Below are positions 8,473-15,848 of a stretch of 46,118 bases of DNA, piece after piece. The notes under the pieces are model-generated. The model had not been told where the DNA came from. It searched no databases and saw only the letters and a program-made list of their open reading frames with translations. Both the position numbers and the translations under genes were made by a program. The DNA comes from Latescibacteria bacterium UBA6620 (GTDB lineage Bacteria; Latescibacterota; UBA2968), in assembly GCA_002433075.1 (NCBI GenBank), contig DJHM01000030.1, positions 179,737 through 225,854 on the forward strand. The letters run 5' to 3'. Positions within the stretch are counted from its first letter, which is position 1; each line of letters starts with the position of its first letter.

Positions 8473-9459
8473 TCAGACCCGCAGGGCGATCGCCGCCTCC
8501 TTCGAAAAGTAGGTCAGAATCATACTCGCCCCAGCGCGTTTGATGGCCGTCAACACTTCGAACATCGCATCCTCGCGATCGACCCAACCCTTCTCCGCCG
8601 CAGCCAGTATCATCCCGTATTCGCCCGACACATTGTAGGCCGCCACCGGCACGTCGAATGTCTCGCTCGCCCGGGCAATCACATCGAGGTAGGCCAGGGC
8701 AGGTTTCACCATCACCACGTCCGCACCCTCTTCGATGTCGAGCGCGATTTCCTTGATCGCCTCGTCGACGTTCGCGTAATCCATCTGGTAGGTCTTCTTG
8801 TCTTCCGGCACATCGTCCCGTTTGCGAGGCGCAGACTTCAACGCACCCCGAAAGGGTCCGTAAAAGCACGACGCGTACTTGGCCGAATAGGCCAGAATCC
8901 CGACATCCTCGAATCCGTCGTCATCCAGAGCCACACGAATCGCCCCGATCCGACCATCCATCATATCCGACGGGGCTACCCAATCCACCCCCGCCTCCGC
9001 GTGCGACAGGGCCATCCGTGTCAACACCTCGACCGACGCATCGTTCGCGATCTCCCCGTCGACCAGAACACCATCGTGCCCGTGGTCGGTATAGGGGTCC
9101 AGAGCCACGTCGGTCTGGACACTCATTTCCGGTATTCCCGCTTTTAGAGCCCGAATCGCCTGCTGGATCAACCCGTCCTCGCGATACGAAGCCGATCCCC
9201 CCGGATCCTTCTCCTCGGAATAGCCGAACAGGTTGATCGCCGGAATCCCGAGCTCGTAGAGCGCCACGGACTCCTTCACGAGCTCGTCGACCGACAACCG
9301 ATACTGACCCGGCATCGAGTCGATCGGCTCGCACACCCCTTCTCCTCCGATCACGAATATCGGCTGAACAAAATCGGCCGGATGCAGGCGAGTTTCCCGC
9401 ACGAGCGTTCGAATCGAGGCTGTTCTTCTAAGACGACGGGGTCGTTGAATGAGGTCCAA
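8473..9459 (-). CDS. hemB: Delta-aminolevulinic acid dehydratase (porphobilinogen synthase), Mg type
   Basis: Condenses two 5-aminolevulinate molecules to porphobilinogen in tetrapyrrole synthesis; 328 residues, usual length. The Schiff-base lysines are in SAKYASCFYGPFR (near residue 200) and MVKPALAYLD (near 252). The metal-site segment reads ALDPYTDHGHDG: the three zinc cysteines of zinc-type HemB are replaced by Asp and Ala, so this is the Mg-dependent class. The TTG start at 9459 has GGAG about 7 bases upstream. It is divergent from sufE. Confidence 0.96.
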   Translation of the reverse strand: MDLIQRPRRLRRTASIRTLVRETRLHPADFVQPIFVIGGEGVCEPIDSMPGQYRLSVDELVKESVALYELGIPAINLFGYSEEKDPGGSASYREDGLIQQAIRALKAGIPEMSVQTDVALDPYTDHGHDGVLVDGEIANDASVEVLTRMALSHAEAGVDWVAPSDMMDGRIGAIRVALDDDGFEDVGILAYSAKYASCFYGPFRGALKSAPRKRDDVPEDKKTYQMDYANVDEAIKEIALDIEEGADVVMVKPALAYLDVIARASETFDVPVAAYNVSGEYGMILAAAEKGWVDREDAMFEVLTAIKRAGASMILTYFSKEAAIALRV

Positions 9460-9472
9460 ACCGGCTCCGGGG

Positions 9473-9500
9473 TTGAAGTTGTGCGCGAACCTACTATTTT
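9473..9500 (+). promoter_or_regulatory. Candidate sigma-70 promoter for sufE
   Basis: TTGAAG, a 16 bp spacer and TATTTT lie in the short hemB-sufE divergent gap, placing the transcription start about 30 bases before the GTG. Assigned by eye only. Confidence 0.35.
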
Positions 9501-9534
9501 AAGAGCTCCATCTCGACATCGAAACGGAGCCCTA

Positions 9535-9990
9535 GTGACTATCGACCGTATTATACAGAATTTCGAAATCTTAGGCGATTGGGAAGAACGATACCGTTAC
9601 GTCATCGACCTCGGGCGAAAACTGCCCGATCTCGACAATCGCCATAAAACCGAAGAGAACCGTGTGAAGGGATGTGTGAGCAACGTCTGGCTCGTCACCC
9701 ACGTACAGGACGAACAACCCCCACGTCTCGAGTTCGAGGCCGACAGCGACGCGCACATTGTCCGCGGCCTCGTCGCCATCCTCCTCACGATCTTTTCCGG
9801 CAAAACAGCGGCCGAGATCCTCGACGTCGACGTCCGTGGTATCCTCGAGCAGCTGGATCTAGAGAAACACCTCAGCCCGAGCAGAAGCAACGGATTCTTC
9901 TCGATGGTCGAGCGAATCCAGACCCTCGCTAGGGCAGCCTCTCAGGCTGACCGCACTCCCGAAACTCCAGCCCCTACAGGCCTCAGCTAG
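9535..9990 (+). CDS. sufE: Cysteine desulfuration protein SufE
   Basis: Sulfur acceptor that takes persulfide from a SufS-type cysteine desulfurase and passes it to the Suf Fe-S assembly scaffold. 151 residues. The active cysteine is in RVKGCVSNVW near residue 49; the FSGKTAAEILDVD segment is also typical. The GTG at 9535 is preferred over a longer upstream frame because CGGAG lies 5 bases before it and the protein then has the normal SufE length. No sufBCDS genes are nearby. Its TAG stop and the stop of convergent folE2 share the palindrome CTAG at 9987-9990. Confidence 0.93.
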   Translation: MTIDRIIQNFEILGDWEERYRYVIDLGRKLPDLDNRHKTEENRVKGCVSNVWLVTHVQDEQPPRLEFEADSDAHIVRGLVAILLTIFSGKTAAEILDVDVRGILEQLDLEKHLSPSRSNGFFSMVERIQTLARAASQADRTPETPAPTGLS

Positions 9991-10832
9991 GGAACAGGAT
10001 TCCCGGCTTCCTGGGCCCGATGCGGTTGCATCACGGGCCCTCGTTCTCCTCGCTCGACCTTCGCGAACGCGTCGTGGTTGTGGATACTCTCGAAGTTGTT
10101 GATCTGTACGTTGAACCACTGGATGCGGTGCATCACCAGCATCTCCTGCAGATCTCCTGACACATCGCGAACAATATCCTCGACGAACTTCGGATTGTCG
10201 TAGGCCGTTTCGGTCACGTGTTTTTCGTCTGGTCGCTTGAGAATCGGATAGAGCGCGCTCGATCCGTTCCGTTCGGCGATATCGATCAACTCCTCGAACC
10301 AGACAAAAGTATCGTCAGTCGGACGGATGTCCATTTTGACTTCGGACCGCTGGTTGTGGGCTCCACGCTCACTGATCTCTTTGCTGCACGGGCATAGACT
10401 CGCCACGTTGGCCACCACACCGATCACCTTGTCGTGCTGTCCGTCTGCCGTATGCATCGCCCGGAGATGACAATGGTAATTCAGCAGTCCCCTCTCGCCG
10501 GTCACGGGCGCCGCCCGCTCCAGGAAAATCGGGAACGTCAGGTCGACAAACGCCTCTTCTGCTTCCAGCCGCTCCAACAGTTCTTCCAGAACCAGATGCA
10601 CTGTCTCCGGGTGGAAGTGATGGTTCCGTTCGTTCAAAGCAATCATAAATCGCGACATATGTGTGCCCTTCTGGGAGTGTGGCAGGCACACGGTCATCGA
10701 CACATCGGCCACGGTAGCAAATGTACCCCCCTCCCGAAGTGGGAGTGTAAGGGGGTACTTCACGTTCGACACACCGACCTGATCGATATCGATTCCCCGC
10801 TCATCGGGGAGCTTCTGGACATCCCTTAGCAT
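9987..10832 (-). CDS. folE2: GTP cyclohydrolase FolE2 (type IB)
   Basis: Converts GTP to 7,8-dihydroneopterin triphosphate, the first step of folate (and, in some bacteria, queuosine) synthesis. 281 residues of the FolE2/DUF198 family. The conserved segments are KGTHMSRF, the catalytic-site motif LCPCSKEIS with its metal-binding cysteine, GAHNQRS, and the C-terminal NFESIHNHDAFA. Unlike FolE, FolE2 is not strictly zinc dependent and is Zur-regulated in some species; no operator is evident here. The ATG at 10832 is chosen over a longer frame because homology begins MLRDVQKLPDERG and AGGAAAA precedes it. Divergent from lgt. Confidence 0.95.
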   Translation of the reverse strand: MLRDVQKLPDERGIDIDQVGVSNVKYPLTLPLREGGTFATVADVSMTVCLPHSQKGTHMSRFMIALNERNHHFHPETVHLVLEELLERLEAEEAFVDLTFPIFLERAAPVTGERGLLNYHCHLRAMHTADGQHDKVIGVVANVASLCPCSKEISERGAHNQRSEVKMDIRPTDDTFVWFEELIDIAERNGSSALYPILKRPDEKHVTETAYDNPKFVEDIVRDVSGDLQEMLVMHRIQWFNVQINNFESIHNHDAFAKVERGERGPVMQPHRAQEAGNPVP

Positions 10833-10930
10833 AGAAAACCATTTTCCTGGTTCGGGTAATTGCCTTAGTCGTGGGCGGACAACTAGAGTATCATAACCCC
10901 ATAATCGCGTCAACACCTTCCGAGGTCTTA

Positions 10931-11731
10931 ATGTACTGGAACATCGATCCGGAGGTCTTTTCTCTCGGCCCGCTTTCGATTCGCTACTACGGCCTGCTCT
11001 TCGCGGCCGCCTTCTTCCTCGGCTTCGTCATCATTCGGCGGATCTACGAGGGGGAAGGTAAGCCCGAAGGGGACCTCGATTCCCTGTTGACCCATATGAT
11101 GGTTGGCACGGTCGCGGGGGCACGGATCGGCCACTGTCTCTTCTATGATCCGTCCTACTACCTGTCTCATCCGATCGAAATTCTGAAAGTGTGGGAAGGC
11201 GGCCTCGCCAGCCACGGCGGGGCGGTCGGAATCTTCACCTCACTCTACATCTACGCCCGGAAGCACCCCGACCAACCCTACCTCTGGATCCTCGACCGGA
11301 TGGTCATCGTCATCGCCCTGGCAGGTCTGTTCATCCGAACCGGCAACTTCCTCAACTCGGAGATCCTGGGTATCCCGACGGAGGTTCCCTGGGCGGTTGT
11401 TTTCGAACGAGTCGACGCCATCCCGCGCCATCCCGCCCAGCTGTATGAGGCCGTGGCCTACGGCGCCATCTCTGCCGGGCTCTACGCCACCTATGCCCGG
11501 TTCAGAGCGGGGACTCCGTCCGGACTGCTCCTGGGCCTCTTCCTCGTTGGGGTCTTTGTCTTCAGGTTCTTCATCGAGTTCGTGAAAGAGCGCCAGGCGG
11601 CCTATGGATTGGATCTGCCCTTGAGCGTGGGCCAGGTTTTGAGTGTACCCCTCGTCATCCTCGGCACCATCCTCCTGATCCGGGCTTTGCGATCGCTGCA
11701 ACCCGCTGATTCTCAAAAGGTTCGGGAATAA
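10931..11731 (+). CDS. lgt: Prolipoprotein diacylglyceryl transferase
   Basis: Inner-membrane enzyme that moves diacylglycerol from phosphatidylglycerol to the lipobox cysteine of prolipoproteins. 266 residues with about seven membrane helices. The Lgt signature around residues 130-145 (RTGNFLNSEILG) includes the essential Arg and Asn; HPAQLYEA and the Tyr and Arg residues of SIRYYGLLF and GARIGHCLFYDP are also present. The ATG at 10931 has GAGGT about 5 bases upstream. Several predicted lipoproteins in this window (15849, 14491, 14848) would be its substrates. Confidence 0.96.
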   Translation: MYWNIDPEVFSLGPLSIRYYGLLFAAAFFLGFVIIRRIYEGEGKPEGDLDSLLTHMMVGTVAGARIGHCLFYDPSYYLSHPIEILKVWEGGLASHGGAVGIFTSLYIYARKHPDQPYLWILDRMVIVIALAGLFIRTGNFLNSEILGIPTEVPWAVVFERVDAIPRHPAQLYEAVAYGAISAGLYATYARFRAGTPSGLLLGLFLVGVFVFRFFIEFVKERQAAYGLDLPLSVGQVLSVPLVILGTILLIRALRSLQPADSQKVRE

Positions 11732-11735
11732 ACCG

Positions 11736-11764
11736 TTGCGGAGCACCCTCGATTCTGGTAACTT
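11736..11764 (+). promoter_or_regulatory. Candidate sigma-70 promoter for rpmG
   Basis: TTGCGG, exactly 17 bp, then TAACTT, about 50 bases before the L33 start. Assigned by eye. Confidence 0.4.
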
Positions 11765-11815
11765 GAATCTGCCTGTCGCAACTGCATTGGGAACGTCACG
11801 TTTGAGGAGGCCGAT

Positions 11816-11974
11816 ATGGCCAAAGGCAATCGCATCGGGGTCTGGCTCAAGAGTACCGAAAGCAACCACCAGTATCGAACCACCAAGAACCGGCAGAACA
11901 ACCCCGAACGCATCGAGGTCAAGAAGTTCGACCCGACCCTGAGAAAGCACGTCCTCTATCGCGAAGATCGGTAG
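11816..11974 (+). CDS. rpmG: 50S ribosomal protein L33 (zinc-independent form)
   Basis: A 52-residue protein beginning MAKGNRIGVWLKSTESNHQY and containing TTKNRQNNPERIEVKKFDP and RKHVLYRED, which match bacterial L33 throughout. It has no cysteine, so it is the C-minus form that lacks the CxxC...CxxC zinc ribbon. GAGGAGG lies 5 bases before the ATG. It is a single-gene unit between its own promoter and a terminator. Confidence 0.95.
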   Translation: MAKGNRIGVWLKSTESNHQYRTTKNRQNNPERIEVKKFDPTLRKHVLYREDR

Positions 11975-11997
11975 TCCGGTCGGCATATAAAAAGAGC

Positions 11998-12030
11998 AAG
12001 CCCCCTCCGCATCCGCGAAGGGGGCTTTGT
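11998..12030 (+). terminator. Rho-independent terminator after rpmG
   Basis: AAGCCCCCT pairs with AGGGGGCTT across a 12-base loop, followed by TTGT. It also faces the convergent Nramp remnant. Confidence 0.8.
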
Positions 12031-12049
12031 CGTGTCCGGAAGATAGTGA

Positions 12050-13444
12050 CTACCAGAGAAACCGCTTCACGTAGATGATGTAAAGCGCAAGGAAAACCAT
12101 AATTCCCGCGCAAATCATCAGCAGCGCATCCGCCTTCCATCCGGGCTGAACGCGTTTGTCCAGGTGTCTATAGTGAAGATAGATCGCCCCTCCCGCCATC
12201 AGTGGAAACTTGATCGTCTTGAAAAAGTTCCCGATCGTCAGCATCCAGACCGGATTCTGAATCAGGAAATACGCAAATGCAGCCACCGTCGGCTTGAACA
12301 GGGCCCACGCCCGCAGAATGCGTACTCGTGTCCGGTAGTCGTTGCGTTCGATCAGCCCCATCGCTGCCATACCGTCCGCGAAAACGCGTGAGCTTGCGCC
12401 CAGCCCCGACACGACCGTCGAGAAGAGCACGAAGAACGCCCCGACCAGGAAGAGATTGAAAGCCCAGGGCCCGAGCGTCTCTGTGTACATATTCGAAAGC
12501 ACCGAGATCGTCTCCAACCCGTTGGGTCGCTGGTTGAGCCGATACAACACGCCAGCCCCCAGCATATAGAACGGGATCGTCGCACACGTCAGCAGTACGA
12601 GTGTCAGCTTGGCATCCGTCTGCATCACCTTGATCCAACCCTTCGCCCGTCGCACCCAGTCGTCGGAGTCGTCAACCGGTCCCGCAAATCGGGCATACCC
12701 CTTTTCCGCACACCAGTAGGTGTAGGCCATCTGTTCGCTCGAACCGACGCCCGTACCTGCGTAGCACGCCAGGGCGGCACGACGGCCATCTCCGGCCAGT
12801 GGAACGTCAACCCGCCCATCACTTCCTGCCACGTTATCGCATAGGGCGTCAGCTGCAGCAGCACGGCGCAGGTTACCGTGATGACCGTGAACGTTACCAC
12901 CAGAGTCGTCAGGAACTTTTCGAGAAACCGGTAGGTCCCCGTCAGAATGATCACACAGGCTGTGACGGCGACCAACACCGTCCACCACTCGGAGCCCAAA
13001 CCGGGAAGAGTGTAGTGCCTGACCCGCGCCTCCGTATTGTCCTCCGCTCGAAAGAAGCTCCGGTAGTGTCCACAAGAACCAGAACCACAGATACCAGGAG
13101 ACCTTCTTTCCCCTGAACGCGGGCAACTTCCCTGGCAACCGATTGAACGCGTGAAGAAAAGACTCTCCCGACGCCACTGAGAATCTCGCGAGCTCTGCCT
13201 GAACGATGTTCTTGCTCCAGCAGCTCAAGAGCACGAACCAGAACATCGAGAACCCCGTCATGGATCCGAGCGAGCTCGTCAGGATGATTTCGCCCGATCC
13301 GACCACCGACCCGACGAGAATGAACCCCGGACCCAGAAACATGAGCCGGCCCGTGAGGTCCGTCGGGGGTTCGCGGACGGCTTTGGGATTCAGCGCTTAG
13401 AGGTCGTCAACTTCTTCGTAGTCCGTCTCAGCCACTTCGGCCAT
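12050..13444 (-). pseudogene. Nramp-family divalent metal transporter, interrupted
   Basis: Remnant of an inner-membrane Nramp-type (MntH-related) transporter. Recognisable blocks are FLGPGFILVGSVVGSGE, GTGVGSSEQMAYTYW and, later, a long series of membrane helices. Three lesions are visible. The ancestral ATG at 13444 has GGAGG before it and opens a 15-codon N-terminus ending at an in-frame TAA (13397-13399). The frame shifts by one base near 13011-13030, so the true sequence (GSEWWTVLVAVTACV...) continues in another frame. It shifts back near 12774-12784. The two indels compensate, so one frame stays open from 13342 to 12050 although roughly 80 residues in the middle are nonsense. It lies 18 bp after SCO1. 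It may be decayed or may contain sequencing errors. Confidence 0.85.
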
Positions 13445-13462
13445 TCTACCTCCAGGTTTCGA

Positions 13463-14059
13463 CTACGCTCCATCGAGAACTTTTCGAATCAATCCCGCGA
13501 GGACCGCAGGTTCGTCGTGGGGCTGGGAAAGATACCGCAGCGAACCCTCCGGATCGATCAGATAGACCAGCGTTGTATGGTCCACCAGGTAGCCCGCTTC
13601 CGTTTCTTCTTCCGAACGTTTGTGATAGACCCCGTAGTTTCCTGCAACGTCGTCGATCTCTTCGCGCGTCCCCGTCAGCCCGATGACAGGCATCTGCCAG
13701 TACTCCAGATAGGCTTTCGTTCGGGCGGGTGTATCCCGCTCCGGATCGACCGTGACCCAAACGATGCGTACCCGATCCCGGTCTTCCCCCAGCATATCCA
13801 ACGCCAGTGAAAGTCGCGACAGCGTTGTCGGGCACGCGTCCGGACAGGTCGTGAAACCGAAAAACAGAAGTACCACGCGCCCTCTCAAAGACCGGCTGTC
13901 GAAGGCCGCGTTGTTCTGGTCCGTCAGGACAAAGTCTTCACCGAAGTCGAGCTTCTTCAGTTCGGGAAGCTCGACCTCGACCGTTTCGGAGACCGCAGCC
14001 TCCTCGTGTCCCGCCGTGCAGGCTGCGCACAGCACGAGGACCAGTATCCACTCTCTCAT
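13463..14059 (-). CDS. SCO1/SenC family copper chaperone
   Basis: Periplasmic thioredoxin-fold protein of the SCO family, which helps build the CuA centre of cytochrome oxidase. 198 residues with an N-terminal signal region (WILVLVLCAAC), possibly a lipoprotein. The copper-binding CxxxC is in FTTCPDACPTTLS near residue 72 and the third ligand is His in VDHTTLVY near residue 159. The start directly follows the PCu(A)C stop (TAG then ATG), so the two are translationally linked. No cytochrome oxidase subunits are in the window. Confidence 0.93.
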   Translation of the reverse strand: MREWILVLVLCAACTAGHEEAAVSETVEVELPELKKLDFGEDFVLTDQNNAAFDSRSLRGRVVLLFFGFTTCPDACPTTLSRLSLALDMLGEDRDRVRIVWVTVDPERDTPARTKAYLEYWQMPVIGLTGTREEIDDVAGNYGVYHKRSEEETEAGYLVDHTTLVYLIDPEGSLRYLSQPHDEPAVLAGLIRKVLDGA

Positions 14060-14491
14060 CTACCACGCTCTCCGTTCAACCCGCGCTGCAAAAGTCACCC
14101 GTCCACCGCGGTTCGTCTCAAGTGTGATCGGAACGTCGTTCCCCTCGGACAGCGTGTGCCTGGATCCGATGAGCATCAGATGTTTTCCCCCGGGTCGAAG
14201 TGCGACCGAGTCTCCCGGTGCGACAACGAGGGCGCCCATCCGCTTCATTCGCATCACGCCTTCCGAGTCCGTCGTCATTTCGTGAAGCTCGACCGTATCG
14301 AACGCGGGCGAGGATACATCGATGATTCGAATCGTATCGAGCCCCGAGTTCACCGCGTCGAGGTAGCCTGCCGTCACATTTTGAGTCGGCAGGATCGGCC
14401 TGACCCAGGCCCCGCGCACTTCCAGAGACGACGAATCAACCCCACAGGCCGCCGGGAAACACATCATCACCCACAGAATTCGTAACAGCAT
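14060..14491 (-). CDS. PCu(A)C-type periplasmic copper chaperone (DUF461)
   Basis: A 143-residue probable lipoprotein: MLLRILWVMMCFPAACG carries a lipobox-like AAC. The fold motif of PCu(A)C is present: ELHEM, then MRMKRMG, then GGKHLMLIG, matching the H-M-H-M copper(I) site. Family members carry Cu(I) to CuA together with SCO. The start has GAGGAA inside the end of the cytochrome gene, 6 bp before. Its neighbours (cytochrome c upstream, SCO1 downstream) support a copper delivery role. Confidence 0.92.
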   Translation of the reverse strand: MLLRILWVMMCFPAACGVDSSSLEVRGAWVRPILPTQNVTAGYLDAVNSGLDTIRIIDVSSPAFDTVELHEMTTDSEGVMRMKRMGALVVAPGDSVALRPGGKHLMLIGSRHTLSEGNDVPITLETNRGGRVTFAARVERRAW

Positions 14492-14497
14492 CCTGTG

Positions 14498-14848
14498 CTA
14501 TTCCTCGCCCAGCAGCGAAACGACGTAGGTCGCGATCAACTCCCGATCTTTCTCCGGGATATGGGGATAGCCCGGCATCTTGCCACCGTCCATTCGCGTT
14601 CCTTGTTCGATCGTTTTCACGATGGCCGACACATCACGTCCCTGCTTGTACGCGTTTTCGTCACGGAAGTCACGAGGTCTCGGATTCAGATTCCTCGACA
14701 TCGGCCCGTTGCCACGGCCATCCGAACCGTGGCAGACTGCACATCCGTGGAACAGGTAAAGCTTCCGACCTTGCTCGACCGTCCGTGACGGCGGCTCCGG
14801 CGCCGAGCACCCCAAACCCACGATAATGACCCACCTAAGCAGCTTCAC
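14498..14848 (-). CDS. Small c-type cytochrome lipoprotein
   Basis: A 116-residue cytochrome c. The signal peptide ends in VGLGC, a good lipobox, so it is probably anchored to a membrane. The haem-binding motif is HGCAVCHGSDGRG near residue 37, and the axial methionine is probably that of GGKMPGYP near residue 90. The GTG start at 14848 overlaps the HIT stop (GTGA), giving coupled translation; a longer frame upstream runs through the HIT gene and is rejected. It is probably an electron carrier for a terminal oxidase encoded elsewhere. Confidence 0.9.
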   Translation of the reverse strand: MKLLRWVIIVGLGCSAPEPPSRTVEQGRKLYLFHGCAVCHGSDGRGNGPMSRNLNPRPRDFRDENAYKQGRDVSAIVKTIEQGTRMDGGKMPGYPHIPEKDRELIATYVVSLLGEE

Positions 14849-15198
14849 GTTTGAGGCAGCATCCTTCCCAACCGCCGTCCACCCACCAGATGCATATGGA
14901 TGTGATAGACCTCCTGCCCACCGTGGTCGCCGCAATTGACGATCAGACGATACCCGTCGTCCGATACACCCTCTTCTCGCGCGATCTGCGCAGCCACCGT
15001 GAACAATCGTCCCATCGCCGCCTCGTCATCAGCTGTAACGTCGCGAACGGTCGGAATCACCTTATTCGGAATGATCAGGATGTGCGTCGGAGCCTGCGGG
15101 TTGATGTCGCGAAACGCGGTGACCAGATCGTCTTTATAGATTATGTCCGCGGGGATCTCTTTGCGAATGATCTTGCTGAAAATCGTTTCCTCTGCCAT
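14845..15198 (-). CDS. HIT-family nucleotide-binding protein (HinT-like)
   Basis: A 117-residue histidine-triad protein. It starts MAEETIFSKIIRKEIPADI, typical of HinT/protein kinase C inhibitor-like hydrolases, and carries the HxHxHxx motif HIHMHLVGG near residue 98. Family members hydrolyse nucleoside phosphoramidates in the cytoplasm. GAGGAAAGG lies just before the ATG. It is the first gene of the minus-strand run leading to cytochrome c, PCu(A)C and SCO1, with which it has no obvious functional link. Confidence 0.94.
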   Translation of the reverse strand: MAEETIFSKIIRKEIPADIIYKDDLVTAFRDINPQAPTHILIIPNKVIPTVRDVTADDEAAMGRLFTVAAQIAREEGVSDDGYRLIVNCGDHGGQEVYHIHMHLVGGRRLGRMLPQT

Positions 15199-15296
15199 CG
15201 CCTTTCCTCGCCTTGCCGCAGAACACTACGTATGATGAAAATGTACCGGTTCGCTCTCAAAGTAGCAGCTTGCTCGCCCCCAGAACAACCGTTTCA

Positions 15297-15325
15297 TTGT
15301 CTTCAGCTCCGACTTCGTGTATACT
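15297..15325 (+). promoter_or_regulatory. Candidate sigma-70 promoter for the CHVC protein
   Basis: TTGTCT, 17 bp, then TATACT, in the 164 bp divergent gap after the HIT gene; the predicted start of transcription is about 30 bases before the GTG at 15363. Confidence 0.45.
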
Positions 15326-15362
15326 CATCCTGAATGTCGAAACCAAGTATCTGTGAGCTACC

Positions 15363-15650
15363 GTGAACTGTATCCGTCAAAAGCGTCTCCTTCTCGCCCT
15401 CGGCGTGCTTCTTCTCGTGGCTGCCGGTGCCATCGGCCACGGCCTCGCAGCCGATCACGAAGACCACGGTCTGACCTGCCACGTCTGTGACTGGTCCACC
15501 GCCCTCGTCTGCGCGCTCGGCGCGACATCCACCGCCTTTCTCCTCTCATCAGAGCCTTTCCGGTTGCAGAAGGCCCGCACCCGGATCCGCACCCGCTCGT
15601 TCCGTCCCTCCGGCCGTTCCCCTCCCTTCGCACAGCAGCAGAATCCTTAG
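15363..15650 (+). CDS. Small exported Cys/His-motif protein, unknown
   Basis: I do not recognise the family. 95 residues. There is a hydrophobic N-terminus (about residues 8-28, signal peptide or anchor), then the compact motif DHEDHGLTCHVCDW with three His and two Cys, then a second hydrophobic stretch (about 45-60) and a basic Arg/Ser-rich tail. The motif could bind a metal ion. The gene opens with GTG at 15363 and stands alone behind a plausible promoter, immediately ahead of the tandem-repeat lipoprotein and a ZnuD-like receptor. That position suggests a part in the same metal-related locus; this is inference. Confidence 0.6.
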   Translation: MNCIRQKRLLLALGVLLLVAAGAIGHGLAADHEDHGLTCHVCDWSTALVCALGATSTAFLLSSEPFRLQKARTRIRTRSFRPSGRSPPFAQQQNP

Positions 15651-15804
15651 GCAACCTCGACTGAGCCCGTTCGGAGCCAGCCTCCAAATCGGCAGATAGG
15701 CGTCCAGAGAGGAACCACAACCTCACTCTCTGCGGCCCGCCACACCGGCGTGTCCATCGCATCTCGATGTGCGCTCAAGCTCGCCTGTGGTCCAATTTCC
15801 AGGA

Positions 15805-15832
15805 TTTTACTGCATTGATTTCACTGCATTAA
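15805..15832 (+). repeat. Two adjacent 14 bp direct repeats upstream of the lipoprotein gene
   Basis: TTTTACTGCATTGA is followed directly by TTTCACTGCATTAA, 12 of 14 positions alike, ending 16 bp before the lipoprotein ATG. The position and AT content, unlike the surrounding GC-rich DNA, suggest a regulator-binding site or promoter element. I see nothing else in the 198 bp gap except a CAGAGAG/CTCTCTG inverted repeat at 15705-15732. Confidence 0.6.
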
Positions 15833-15848
15833 TGTGTGGAGAACGCAA

